Positions 1 to 7,190 are shown, counted from the first letter of the stretch. The stretch: DNA of 7,799 nt from DATLCI01 sp035526435 (GCA_035526435.1 DATLCI010000034.1:1-7799); one strand, 5' to 3'. Program-made: numbers and translations. Notes: generated by a model not told the origin, from the sequence alone.

Positions 1-422
1 TCCGTCAAGCGGTCGATGTTTCCTTCAGCTTTATGCCCAAAGTGAAAGTTAAATCCTTCATGGACTTCCTTCGCCTGCATACGGTTGCACAGGATCTCCT
101 CAGCGAAAGTTCGTGGCTTCATCAATGACAGATCGCGATTGAATGGCAACACCAGCAGTGCACTGAGACCAGTCCGCTCGAGTAGACGGATCTTTTCCGG
201 CAGCGGGGTGATAAGCCTCGGCGCGCTCTCCGGACGCAAGATCCGGGTCGGGTGAGGCTCGAAAGTGACTGCGACTGCGCTGGCACCCAGTACCTTCGCT
301 CGCTCGACGACCGCCCTGAGTACGGCTTGATGAGCGAGATGCACGCCATCAAAGTTCCCGACGCTGACCACGGTCGGGCCGAATCTTGCCGGAAGGTCGC
401 CAAGTTGATGAAAGACCTGCAT
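1..422 (-). CDS. ribF: RibF, bifunctional riboflavin kinase/FAD synthetase (N-terminal part, truncated by window edge)
   Basis: The protein phosphorylates riboflavin to FMN and adenylylates FMN to FAD in the cytoplasm. The window holds 140 codons, essentially the N-terminal FAD synthetase (nucleotidyltransferase) domain; the C-terminal riboflavin kinase domain lies beyond the left edge. Visible motifs are VSVGNFDGVHLAHQ at residues 19-32 (the family's nucleotide-binding GxHxGH loop, here with Ala in place of the second Gly), TFEPHP at 53-58, and EGFNFHFGHKAEGN at 122-135, the flavin/ATP-binding loop of the family. The ATG at 422-420 overlaps the stop of the upstream hydrolase gene by one base (TGATG), which suggests translational coupling; a GGAG lies about 11 bases upstream, inside the preceding gene. 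It is the last visible gene of a four-gene minus-strand operon. Identity is seen directly from motifs; activity is inferred from the family. Confidence 0.93.
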   Translation of the reverse strand, partial: MQVFHQLGDLPARFGPTVVSVGNFDGVHLAHQAVLRAVVERAKVLGASAVAVTFEPHPTRILRPESAPRLITPLPEKIRLLERTGLSALLVLPFNRDLSLMKPRTFAEEILCNRMQAKEVHEGFNFHFGHKAEGNIDRLT

Positions 423-1192
423 CAGATCTCAAACTCCAATCGCATTCCATCGTGGGCGAGTTGTACTCCGGCCGGCAAGGAAGCATTCGTGGACTCATGC
501 GCCAGGTCATGAGAGATATGCGTGAAGAATGTGCGCTGTGGTTTCAAGCGCTCAACGATCTTTAACGACTGTTCAACCGAAGAATGAGTCGGATGCGGCT
601 TGCGGCGCAATGCGTCCAGAAACAGCACATCGAGCCCTTGAAGCTGCTCCATGGAAGCTTCAGGGATAGCGCTGAAGTCGGTGAGATATGCGGCAGATCC
701 AAAACGGAAGCCGTCAATCTCCGTATCGCCGTGTATGACTTTGATGGCGGCGAAGCGAACGCCAAATAGATTCACCCCATCGTTCAACGGATGCAAATCA
801 ACCCGCGCCAGGTTCCCATACTTGTAGTCGTTGTCGAAGATGTAGCGGAAGACCGATCGCAAAGCCCGTGCCGTATTTTCTCCCGCATAGAGCGGAACCT
901 TGTCCGCATGGCGAAACGTCACCGGACGCAGATCGTCCAATCCGAGGATGTGGTCCGCATGAGCATGCGTATAGAGCACCGCATCCAAATGCCGGATCCC
1001 CGCGCGAAGTGCCTGTTGGCGGAAATCCGGCGTCGTATCGATAAGTATGTTCCGCCCCTCATACTGAATAAGGACAGACGGGCGGGTACGATGGTCGCGT
1101 GGATCGCGAGATGTGCAGACACTGCAGTCACATCCAATGGTCGGCACACCCATGGATGTCCCGCTGCCCAAGACTGTGAGTGTGGCCTTCAA
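422..1192 (-). CDS. PhnP-like metallo-beta-lactamase-fold hydrolase
   Basis: This is a 256-residue cytoplasmic metallohydrolase. The metal-binding motif HAHADH is at residues 76-81, with further likely ligands H154 (in KVIHG), D172 (in TDFS) and H225 (in THISH). The N-terminus has LGSGTSMGVPTIGCDCSVC at 8-26; the Cys cluster C21/C23/C26, with H228, resembles the extra structural zinc site of PhnP, a phosphodiesterase of the C-P lyase pathway. No phn genes lie nearby, so a phosphonate role is not supported; a general cyclic phosphodiester or related hydrolase is as likely. The start codon is TTG (1192-1190), 3 bases after the DUF1844 stop. No ATG or GTG gives the full conserved N-terminus, so TTG is preferred; GGAG lies about 13 bases upstream. 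The gene overlaps the ribF start by one base. The fold is certain; the substrate is not. Confidence 0.9.
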   Translation of the reverse strand: MKATLTVLGSGTSMGVPTIGCDCSVCTSRDPRDHRTRPSVLIQYEGRNILIDTTPDFRQQALRAGIRHLDAVLYTHAHADHILGLDDLRPVTFRHADKVPLYAGENTARALRSVFRYIFDNDYKYGNLARVDLHPLNDGVNLFGVRFAAIKVIHGDTEIDGFRFGSAAYLTDFSAIPEASMEQLQGLDVLFLDALRRKPHPTHSSVEQSLKIVERLKPQRTFFTHISHDLAHESTNASLPAGVQLAHDGMRLEFEI

Positions 1193-1195
1193 GCG

Positions 1196-1753
1196 CTACT
1201 TCTTCTCCGGAGGAGGCGCTGTGGTAAGGACTTTCATGATCTCCAAAAAGGCCATACGCAACTCGAAGAGGCAGTTTTGCAGCATGTGCGACTCGCGCTC
1301 CGTGAGGTTGCCCTTGGTCTTTTCTCCGAGCAGCGAGATCGTGTCAATGGTTTGCCGTGCACTCACTATGTCTGGCCGAGCCGGCGTCTCTTCTTCCCGG
1401 ACCATGCCTAGCTGCATCATTGCCGTCATGTAGAGCGAGAGCACAAGCTTTTCGAAGGTCATCTCCATGTCGGGTGGGCGCTTCGCCCCCGCCGCATCCA
1501 GCATGGAATCAATCTGCTTGCCCGCCGCTTTATAGTCGGTGTGCTGCGCATGTTGCTCGGCAGCGGACGGTGGAGCGGGCATCGCTTCGCCTTCTGTGCC
1601 GGGCGCAGCTTCGGTGGCTTGCGGAGGCTCCGATTGTTTTGGCTGCGCCGCATTCTCTTCCCGAGCAGGAGGCGCGTCCGGACGAAGCTCGCCTTCCGCC
1701 GTAAACTTACGTCGGTCTTGCACTACAAACTGCTCTTTTTCTTTATTTGCCAT
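1196..1753 (-). CDS. DUF1844 domain-containing protein
   Basis: This is a 185-residue protein of unknown function. Residues about 1-95 are hydrophilic and low in complexity, rich in Ala, Pro, Glu and Gln (especially 25-70), and probably disordered. Residues about 98-175 match the DUF1844 pattern: an amphipathic/hydrophobic helix (TFEKLVLSLYMTAMMQLGM, 99-117), then ARQTIDTISLLGEKTKGNLT (132-151) and a C-terminal helix with ELRMAFLEI (164-172). There is no signal peptide. The start is well supported by GAGG placed 6 bases before the ATG. It lies 11 bases after ygfZ and 3 bases before the hydrolase gene, so it is co-translated with them. DUF1844 has no assigned biochemical role that I can cite; conservation of the helical core suggests a small structural or partner protein, which is inference. 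Confidence 0.85.
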   Translation of the reverse strand: MANKEKEQFVVQDRRKFTAEGELRPDAPPAREENAAQPKQSEPPQATEAAPGTEGEAMPAPPSAAEQHAQHTDYKAAGKQIDSMLDAAGAKRPPDMEMTFEKLVLSLYMTAMMQLGMVREEETPARPDIVSARQTIDTISLLGEKTKGNLTERESHMLQNCLFELRMAFLEIMKVLTTAPPPEKK

Positions 1754-1764
1754 GAATACCTCAA

Positions 1765-2844
1765 CTAAAACTTGAAGGGAAGGCTAGAGACGACGCCTCT
1801 GCTCCCACCTGCGCGGATCTCAGTGCCCGGCTTCTCCGCTTCGCGTCGTATATATCCCAAAGCCAAGACTTTTTCTTCGCCTGACTTCGGCGGACGCACC
1901 CGCCGGCTGCTGGTAATCTCTCCCAGCTCTTTTTCGCCCACCCGTATCTTTGCGCCGCACTCCACATCGCCCTCAAGTACGAAGCCGGTTAGCGTTCGGT
2001 GCACTTGTCCCCGCGCCCGGATGCGTTCCACAATCTCCTGGCCGATGTAACAGCCCTTGGTGAAGTTAAGCGCGCTTTCTTGATTGGTTTCCTGGGGAAG
2101 GTATCGCTCGGTGATGTCGACGCCATATCTCGGCACCCCTACCAACATCCGGAATTTTTCTAATGCATCGGTTCCGGCCGGTATCGCTCCGGCTTTTACC
2201 ACTGCATCCCAAAGGACCAGGGCCGCTGCGGGCGACAGCCATATCTCATATGTACGGTAGTCGGGATTCACCATCCGTGTGACCGAGATTGCGTGTTCGT
2301 TCCACGGTAGATCACACACCACCAGGGGATCCGCGCACTCCGGGGTGATCCCTATCTGCTCTAGCAACTGTTCGGCGCCCGGGCCTTGCACGCCAATGGA
2401 GGTGAGTTCAGCGGAGATGTCCGTGAGCTCTACATCATCCATGATGATGAAGTGATTCAGAACTTTCAGTAGTGCGTCGACTTGCGCACGCTCGGTGTCG
2501 AGGAGAAGATCGTCGCCGCGATTGTAGATATACAGATCGCCCAGGATCCTTCCCTGGGCGCTCAGCACAAAGTTGTAGTTGCCGCGACCCTTTGGCAAGT
2601 CCTTCACATTGTTGGTGACCATGCCATTGATCCAGCGTAAGCGGTCGTCACCGGTGGCGCGGATCTTCCCCCGCCAGCCCAGGTCGTACACGCCGCACCC
2701 TGAAGTGATCGCCGCAAATTCCCCCTCCACGTCGCCGAAATTTGCGGGCGTCTCCACTCCGGCATAGCTCCCCAGCGCAGCCCCCGTCGCGGCGAGCTTC
2801 TCCGCCAGAGCCGTGCGGCGCGCGGTTTGTGTGGTCTGCGTCAT
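1765..2844 (-). CDS. ygfZ: YgfZ/GcvT-family folate-binding protein
   Basis: This is a 359-residue protein of the COG0354 family, related to the aminomethyltransferase GcvT. In E. coli, YgfZ uses tetrahydrofolate and helps maintain certain Fe-S enzymes such as MiaB. The signature KGCYIGQE is at residues 263-270, with the conserved Cys at 265, followed by IVERIRARGQVHRTLTGF (271-288), the family's standard continuation. GVYDLGWRGKIRATGDD near residue 51 and INGMVTNNV near 72 are GcvT-like folate-domain motifs. An in-frame ATG at 2856 adds MLGF. I prefer 2844 because GGGG lies just upstream of it and because a TATAAT at 2865-2860 would start transcripts close to the upstream ATG. It is the first gene of the minus-strand operon. 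The family is clear; the symbol reflects the E. coli homologue, not proven equivalence. Confidence 0.9.
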   Translation of the reverse strand: MTQTTQTARRTALAEKLAATGAALGSYAGVETPANFGDVEGEFAAITSGCGVYDLGWRGKIRATGDDRLRWINGMVTNNVKDLPKGRGNYNFVLSAQGRILGDLYIYNRGDDLLLDTERAQVDALLKVLNHFIIMDDVELTDISAELTSIGVQGPGAEQLLEQIGITPECADPLVVCDLPWNEHAISVTRMVNPDYRTYEIWLSPAAALVLWDAVVKAGAIPAGTDALEKFRMLVGVPRYGVDITERYLPQETNQESALNFTKGCYIGQEIVERIRARGQVHRTLTGFVLEGDVECGAKIRVGEKELGEITSSRRVRPPKSGEEKVLALGYIRREAEKPGTEIRAGGSRGVVSSLPFKF

Positions 2845-2859
2845 AAACCCCAACATTCG

Positions 2860-2865
2860 ATTATA
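2860..2865 (-). promoter_or_regulatory. Candidate -10 element of the ygfZ operon
   Basis: The minus strand carries a perfect TATAAT 15 bases upstream of the preferred ygfZ ATG. Transcription would begin about 6-8 bases downstream, at or just inside the alternative upstream ATG, leaving a very short leader. No convincing TTGACA-like -35 is seen at the right distance, so this is a candidate only. Confidence 0.35.
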
Positions 2866-2970
2866 GGTTAAATCTCACCGCCCGCAGATGCTTCGCACTC
2901 GCAATAGCGCCACCGATTGGGTTTCCAGACCTTACGGTCCTAGGCCCTCCCGAATGTCCTACCGGCGAGA

Positions 2971-3011
2971 TGCTGAGTGCTGACTGCTATCTCTAAGTGC
3001 TAGATACTGCT
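2971..3011 (+). repeat. Degenerate 7-base tandem repeat in the divergent gap
   Basis: The stretch reads as six units of about 7 bases: TGCTGAG, TGCTGAC, TGCTATC, TCTAAG (6 bases), TGCTAGA, TACTGCT. The first two differ at one base and the rest decay. It lies in the divergent gap between the ygfZ operon and the dehydrogenase gene, directly upstream of the latter, where promoter elements would be expected. The function is unknown. The rest of the gap (2866-2970) shows no gene or clear hairpin. Confidence 0.5.
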
Positions 3012-3031
3012 TTTCTGTTATCTTGCTTCCC

Positions 3032-4090
3032 GTGAGTAGCGAAGCCAAAAAAAAGAGGATTGCGGTTGTTCCCGGCGACGGAATCGGGATGGAAGTCATC
3101 CCCGCCGCGCTGGAAGTTCTGAAAGCGACCGGCGCTCCACTGCAGTTCACGGAGTTTGATTGGTCCGCCGACCGCTATCTCAAAGACGGCACTACGATCC
3201 CCGCCGATGGCTTTGCCATGCTTGAGCGCGACTTCGATGCCATCTTCGTGGGCGCGCTGGGCGATCCACGCGTCTCGTCCAACATCCATGCCAAAGAGAT
3301 TCTGCTGGGGATGCGCTTCAAGATGGATCTGTACGCCAACGTCCGTCCGGTGAAGCTTTTAGACGAGGCGCTCTGTCCCATCAAGAACGTGAAGCCAGCT
3401 GACGTCGACTTCGTCGTGATCCGCGAAAACACCGAAGGTCTTTACATGGACGCAGGCGGCGCGCTCAAACCCGGCACGCTCGATGAAGTCGCCACCCAGG
3501 AGGACTACAACACCCGCAAGGGCGTGGAGCGTGTGATTCGCTACGCCTTTGAATATGCCAAGCAGCATGGCCGCAAAAAAGTGTTGATGTCAGACAAGTC
3601 GAACGTCATGACCTATGCCGGGGGATTGTGGCAACGCGTCTTCAAACTAGTCGCCGCGGAATATCCGGACATTGCCACCGCCCATATGTACGTGGACGCC
3701 CTTTGCATGCACATGGTCCGCGACCCGAAACAATTTGACGTCATCGTCACCAACAACATGTTTGGCGACATCATCACCGACGTTGCCGCCGCGCTCCAGG
3801 GAGGACTCGGCATGGCGGCCAGCGGCAACATCCATCCCGGCAAGACTTCCATGTTCGAACCGGTTCACGGCTCCGCTCCGCCATTTGCGGGAAAGAACGT
3901 TGCGAATCCCATCGGCTCCATCGCCTCCGCCGCGCTGATGCTGGAGTTTCTCGGCTTCGGGCCGGAAGCGGCAAAAGTGAACGCCGCCCTTCTCGCCTCA
4001 GTCCAGCAGAAGAAGACTACGCAAGACATTGGCGGGACGATGGGCACTCGGGAATGTGCCGCCTGGATCGCTAAGCAGGTCGCATCTTAG
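3032..4090 (+). CDS. Isocitrate/isopropylmalate dehydrogenase family protein
   Basis: This is a 352-residue NAD(P)-dependent beta-decarboxylating dehydrogenase; it oxidises and decarboxylates a 2-hydroxy-3-carboxylate such as 3-isopropylmalate, isocitrate, D-malate or tartrate. Seen: PGDGIGMEV at 14-22; RENTEGLY with the likely catalytic Tyr at 138; Lys189 in DKSNVM; Asp222 in YVDA; metal-binding Asp246 and Asp250 in NNMFGDIITD; and EPVHGSAP at 276-283. Two features fit LeuB poorly. The RENTEGLY segment is closer to the D-malate/tartrate and isocitrate branches. The residue after HGSAP is Pro284, whereas NAD-dependent LeuB has Asp there, contacting the NAD ribose. No leuA, leuC or leuD gene is next to it. 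The start is uncertain: GTG at 3032 is chosen over TTG at 3023 (three residues longer), and neither has a Shine-Dalgarno site. The next gene begins 14 bases after the stop. The family is certain; the substrate is not. Confidence 0.88.
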   Translation: MSSEAKKKRIAVVPGDGIGMEVIPAALEVLKATGAPLQFTEFDWSADRYLKDGTTIPADGFAMLERDFDAIFVGALGDPRVSSNIHAKEILLGMRFKMDLYANVRPVKLLDEALCPIKNVKPADVDFVVIRENTEGLYMDAGGALKPGTLDEVATQEDYNTRKGVERVIRYAFEYAKQHGRKKVLMSDKSNVMTYAGGLWQRVFKLVAAEYPDIATAHMYVDALCMHMVRDPKQFDVIVTNNMFGDIITDVAAALQGGLGMAASGNIHPGKTSMFEPVHGSAPPFAGKNVANPIGSIASAALMLEFLGFGPEAAKVNAALLASVQQKKTTQDIGGTMGTRECAAWIAKQVAS

Positions 4091-4104
4091 TGCTGCCCTA
4101 AGCC

Positions 4105-5694
4105 GTGAAGAAGCCATCGCGAATCCTATTTTCCGCCGGCATTCTGGCGACACTGTCAGTTTACTTTTTGCGGCTCGATCAAGCCGCGGGACTCTTCAAG
4201 GACGACGGCTGGTACACTGTGATGGCCAAAGCCATCGCCACCGGACAAGGCCTTACCCTCATCAACTTTCCCGTCGGAGGCGGCGTTTATTTTTATCCGC
4301 CGATCTTCCCGCTACTGCTTTCGCCAGTATTCGCGATCAGCGACTTCCCGCAAAACGTTTGGCTTCTAAAGTCCGTGTCGATCATCGCTATCTTCTTGGC
4401 TGGCTGGCTGACGTACCGGCTGCTGATGGTTCGAGCGGCCCTCCCGCCAACTCCCGCCATGCTGGTTGCTTTTTGCGTCGTCCTGGGGCCAAGCTGGGTT
4501 TTTCTTGCGACCTCCACCGTGATGTCCGAATGTGTCTACCTTGCATTTCAAGTAGCCGCGCTATTTGCTGCCGAGCGCGCCTTGTCGTTAGACAGAATCT
4601 CCACTGGGACCATCGTCTTTATCGCGTTTCTCGCTACGCTGAGTTATCTAACTCGTTCCGCTGGAATTGTTGTAATTATCACCATAGCTCTCACCCTGGC
4701 TAAAGATCGGCTGTACCGCGCAGCGTTCATCTTCATTTTGGCATTCGCCTTCTTCGTCACTCCGTGGACGCTCTACAAACGGCATCTCATCGCGCAAGCA
4801 CCAGCGGCCATCCAAAATAAATTGCCCAAGGGTTATCTCACTCAGACGTGGCAGCGCGCAGCGGGGACAGACTCCCAAGATTTCGTGACGATTCGCGATC
4901 TCCCCCTCCGATTCATCCAGAACACCATGGTGATCACGACCGCCGATACTGGTGCCTTGTTGCTGCCTGCCGTTTATCGCACGGCTGCGGAAAGTGGGGA
5001 AGAGGTGATCGATCTCACCAACGTGGCGTGGGTTCCTCGCGACTTCATTGGATGGGGCAAGGGAACAATGGGCAACGCATTCGGCACCAAGTTGCTCTCG
5101 CTCGTGATCTCACTGACCATCATTGGCGGTTTCTTGATTGCTTGCCAGGCGCGCTTCGGACTTCTCGAACTGTTCTCATTGCTCTTCCTGGCGACCATTG
5201 TGATATGGCCGGGGCCCACGTATCGCTATCTACTTCCGCTGTCGCCTCTACTCTTCTATTACTTTGCACTTGGAGTGAAGGGAGCTCTTTCATCATTGGA
5301 GGCGGGTGCAACCGATCCCTGGATGTTCGCCCGCGCCGCCCTGCTTTGCATCATTTCGCTGTTTCTTTATGACCATGCCGGCTATATCTCAGCTCGGCGT
5401 CAACCACTTACCGAACCGTCTCATCCCGAGTGGCTTCGCAAGTACGAGGCCTCCAAAGCGGCCGCTGAATGGATCCGAGCCCACACCGCCGAAAAGGAAG
5501 TAATCGCCGGCGATAACCTGCCTATGACGTACCTTTACAGCGGACGCAAAACCGACAAATGCGCTCCCCATGCCTGCGCCAAGCTTGGGCTCCGCTACTA
5601 CCTGCGGCAGCAGGACATCTATGATTTTCCCGCTGAAGACATCCGTTACCAGTCGCCCATTTACAATCAGGTGCGCGTGGCTGAACTGAAGTAG
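4105..5694 (+). CDS. GT39-like (GT-C) integral membrane glycosyltransferase
   Basis: This is a 529-residue polytopic inner-membrane protein. About 10-12 hydrophobic segments are visible (roughly 7-23, 66-79, 88-108, 117-136, 142-158, 168-182, 187-200, 207-222, 326-347, 352-369, 376-393, 409-422), with soluble loops at about 223-325 and a soluble C-terminus from 423. The first periplasmic loop holds DDGWYTVMAKAIATGQG (33-49), the paired-acidic motif expected of GT-C enzymes, followed by YPPIFPLLLSP (64-74); PTYRYLLPLSPLLFYY is at 371-386. GT-C enzymes move sugar from a polyprenyl-phosphate donor to lipid, protein or glycan acceptors; the acceptor here is unknown. The GTG start is 14 bases after the dehydrogenase stop with no clear Shine-Dalgarno site, so reinitiation is plausible. 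No other glycan genes are nearby. The class is fairly sure; the exact family (GT39 or GT83) is not. Confidence 0.8.
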   Translation: MKKPSRILFSAGILATLSVYFLRLDQAAGLFKDDGWYTVMAKAIATGQGLTLINFPVGGGVYFYPPIFPLLLSPVFAISDFPQNVWLLKSVSIIAIFLAGWLTYRLLMVRAALPPTPAMLVAFCVVLGPSWVFLATSTVMSECVYLAFQVAALFAAERALSLDRISTGTIVFIAFLATLSYLTRSAGIVVIITIALTLAKDRLYRAAFIFILAFAFFVTPWTLYKRHLIAQAPAAIQNKLPKGYLTQTWQRAAGTDSQDFVTIRDLPLRFIQNTMVITTADTGALLLPAVYRTAAESGEEVIDLTNVAWVPRDFIGWGKGTMGNAFGTKLLSLVISLTIIGGFLIACQARFGLLELFSLLFLATIVIWPGPTYRYLLPLSPLLFYYFALGVKGALSSLEAGATDPWMFARAALLCIISLFLYDHAGYISARRQPLTEPSHPEWLRKYEASKAAAEWIRAHTAEKEVIAGDNLPMTYLYSGRKTDKCAPHACAKLGLRYYLRQQDIYDFPAEDIRYQSPIYNQVRVAELK

Positions 5695-6023
5695 GTGAAC
5701 GGGTTACTAAAGGACAAGCCCCGGCTCCACCACAGCCCTGTACCGGCGACAGCTAGCCAAATCTCCCGGAGCGCGTAGGATTAGCGGGCTCGGCATTCTC
5801 CCCTACGAAAGACAGGCACTCCCCATGCCCCATGATAGACAGACGACCAACAGCATTCCCAAGAACCTTCCGAATCCTGCAGGGACCTCGGAATTTCCCG
5901 CCGGCTTGATCACGGATTACATCCGTCTCGTCGATCAACTCACGCTCAAGACGCGCAAAGCGTAAGCGCGAGGTTCAGTACTACTTTTCCACATTTGCAT
6001 CCAATTTCCGGCTCATACCGGTG
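5695..6023. other. Intergenic gap between the glycosyltransferase gene and the carA promoter
   Basis: I see no RNA gene, no strong terminator-type hairpin followed by a T-run, and no REP copy here. The only candidate content is a 46-codon plus-strand frame (5825-5965, listed separately). Confidence 0.5.
5825..5965 (+). CDS. Possible 46-residue small protein, unrecognised
   Basis: An ATG-to-TAA frame encodes 46 residues beginning MPHDRQTTNS and ending LTLKTRKA. The C-terminal half (GLITDYIRLVDQLTLKTRK) could form an amphipathic basic helix; there is no membrane segment or signal peptide. The frame stays open upstream to a stop at 5708-5710 but has no earlier usable start. An AGG lies about 9 bases before the ATG, a weak Shine-Dalgarno match. 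It ends 59 bases before the carA extended -10. I do not recognise it. It may be a real small gene, the remnant of a larger one, or chance. Confidence 0.3.
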   Translation: MPHDRQTTNSIPKNLPNPAGTSEFPAGLITDYIRLVDQLTLKTRKA

Positions 6024-6032
6024 TGATAAAAT
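6024..6032 (+). promoter_or_regulatory. Extended -10 promoter of carA
   Basis: TGATAAAAT is a full extended -10 (TGn followed by TAAAAT, 5 of 6 to consensus). It predicts transcription start near 6039 and a leader of about 20 bases. No good -35 is seen, which is normal for extended -10 promoters. A second TAAAAT at 6036-6041 lies too close to the ATG to be the better candidate. The short leader leaves no room for a pyrimidine attenuator. Confidence 0.5.
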
Positions 6033-6050
6033 CTGTAAAATCCACCGCCG

Positions 6051-6057
6051 GGAGAAG
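6051..6057 (+). promoter_or_regulatory. carA ribosome binding site
   Basis: GGAGAAG ends close to the ATG, with GGAG 5 bases upstream of it. This is the strongest Shine-Dalgarno site in the window and fixes the carA start at 6060. Confidence 0.75.
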
Positions 6058-6059
6058 GA

Positions 6060-7190
6060 ATGCAAGCAATCCTTGCACTGGAAGATGGCCGCATCTTCAG
6101 AGGCAAAGGCTACGGAGCCAAAGCCGAATGTTACGGCGAAGTCGTTTTTAATACCTCCCTTACCGGATACCAGGAAATCTTCACCGATCCATCCTATGCA
6201 GGGCAGATCGTTGTCCTGACGAACCCTCAGATCGGAAATTACGGCACCAATCCCGAAGACAACGAGTCGAACCGTCCTTATATCGAAGGGCTGATCGTCC
6301 GCGAGTTCTCCTCCATCTCCAGCAACTGGCGTTCGCAGCAGGTTGCCGACGAATACCTTGAGCGCTACAAGATCCCCGTCATCGCAGATATTGATTCCCG
6401 TGCCGTGGTTCGCCATCTGCGCAAGAATGGCGTGATGCGTGGCGTTATCTCATCGCTAGAGACGGATGCGGACAAGCTCGTCGCCAAGGCGAAATCTATT
6501 CCGAAGATGGACGGCCAGGATCTGGCCAAAGTCGTCAGCACCAAGCAGCGTTACATCTGGGAGACCGGCGAGCGGTCGCACGAGCCTACGGAAGTCGTGG
6601 GCGTAAAAGACATGCCACCGTTGCACCACGTGGTCGCCTACGACTTCGGCATCAAGCACAACATTTTGCGTAAGCTCGCTTCAGAGGGATGCCGCGTAAC
6701 CGTAGTCCCGGCAGAGACGCATGCCGACGACGTCCTGGCCCTGAATCCCGATGGCGTTTTTCTCTCCAACGGCCCCGGTGATCCCGAACCTGTTACTTAC
6801 GCGCACGAAAATATCCGACGACTCATGGGCAAGACTCCCATCTTCGGTATCTGCCTTGGGCATCAGCTCATCGGCCAGGCGCTGGGCGGCAAGACCTTCA
6901 AGCTGAAGTTTGGGCACCACGGCGGGAACCATCCGGTAAAGCAGTTGAAGACCGGCAAGATTGAGATCACCGCCCACAACCACAACTTTGCCGTCGATCC
7001 GGAATCGCTGAAGGGAAGCGAGATCGACTTCACCCACATTGACCTCAACGACAACACACTCGAGGGTCTGCGCCACCGGACGATGCCACTGTTCAGCGTG
7101 CAGTATCACCCCGAGGCGTCGCCTGGTCCGCATGACTCGCATTATCTGTTCAAAGACTTCGTACGGATGATGGAGGAGTGGAAGAGCTAA
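6060..7190 (+). CDS. carA: Carbamoyl-phosphate synthase small subunit (glutaminase)
   Basis: This is a 376-residue cytoplasmic subunit. It hydrolyses glutamine and channels ammonia to CarB for carbamoyl phosphate, the precursor of pyrimidines and arginine. The N-terminal CPSase small-chain domain is at about 1-130 (FNTSLTGYQEIFTDPSYAGQ at 30-49, QIGNYGTN at 57-64). The class I glutamine amidotransferase domain is at about 190-376, with SNGPGDP at 236-242, the nucleophile Cys265 in GICLGHQ, and His350/Glu352 in YHPEASPGPHDS. All catalytic residues and the usual length are present, so the gene itself looks functional. The start is set by a strong Shine-Dalgarno site, and an extended -10 lies upstream. 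The TAA is followed immediately by the ATG of a carB N-terminus, the normal carAB order, but that gene breaks off after about 15 codons. Confidence 0.97.
   Translation: MQAILALEDGRIFRGKGYGAKAECYGEVVFNTSLTGYQEIFTDPSYAGQIVVLTNPQIGNYGTNPEDNESNRPYIEGLIVREFSSISSNWRSQQVADEYLERYKIPVIADIDSRAVVRHLRKNGVMRGVISSLETDADKLVAKAKSIPKMDGQDLAKVVSTKQRYIWETGERSHEPTEVVGVKDMPPLHHVVAYDFGIKHNILRKLASEGCRVTVVPAETHADDVLALNPDGVFLSNGPGDPEPVTYAHENIRRLMGKTPIFGICLGHQLIGQALGGKTFKLKFGHHGGNHPVKQLKTGKIEITAHNHNFAVDPESLKGSEIDFTHIDLNDNTLEGLRHRTMPLFSVQYHPEASPGPHDSHYLFKDFVRMMEEWKS

Noticed and set aside
791..1411. 206-codon open frame on the plus strand
   Set aside because: It lies antisense to the metallo-hydrolase and DUF1844 genes, both of which have clear family motifs; its own translation shows no domain.
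3032..4090. Firm assignment as leuB
   Set aside because: The NAD-contact Asp is missing, the RENTEGLY region is unlike LeuB, and no other leucine genes are adjacent; only the family level is supported.
4029..4703. 224-codon open frame on the plus strand across the dehydrogenase/glycosyltransferase junction
   Set aside because: It overlaps two well-supported genes in another frame and its product is Arg/Ser/His-rich without recognisable motifs.
5695..5824. Terminator or small RNA after the glycosyltransferase gene
   Set aside because: GTAGG/CCTAC and similar pairings give long loops and no T-tract; no convincing structure by eye.
5946..6416. 156-codon minus-strand frame over the start of carA
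   Set aside because: Antisense to conserved carA sequence and its promoter; no motif support.
6681..7142. 153-codon minus-strand frame within carA
   Set aside because: A shadow of the glutaminase domain coding sequence, whose catalytic residues are all in the plus-strand frame.
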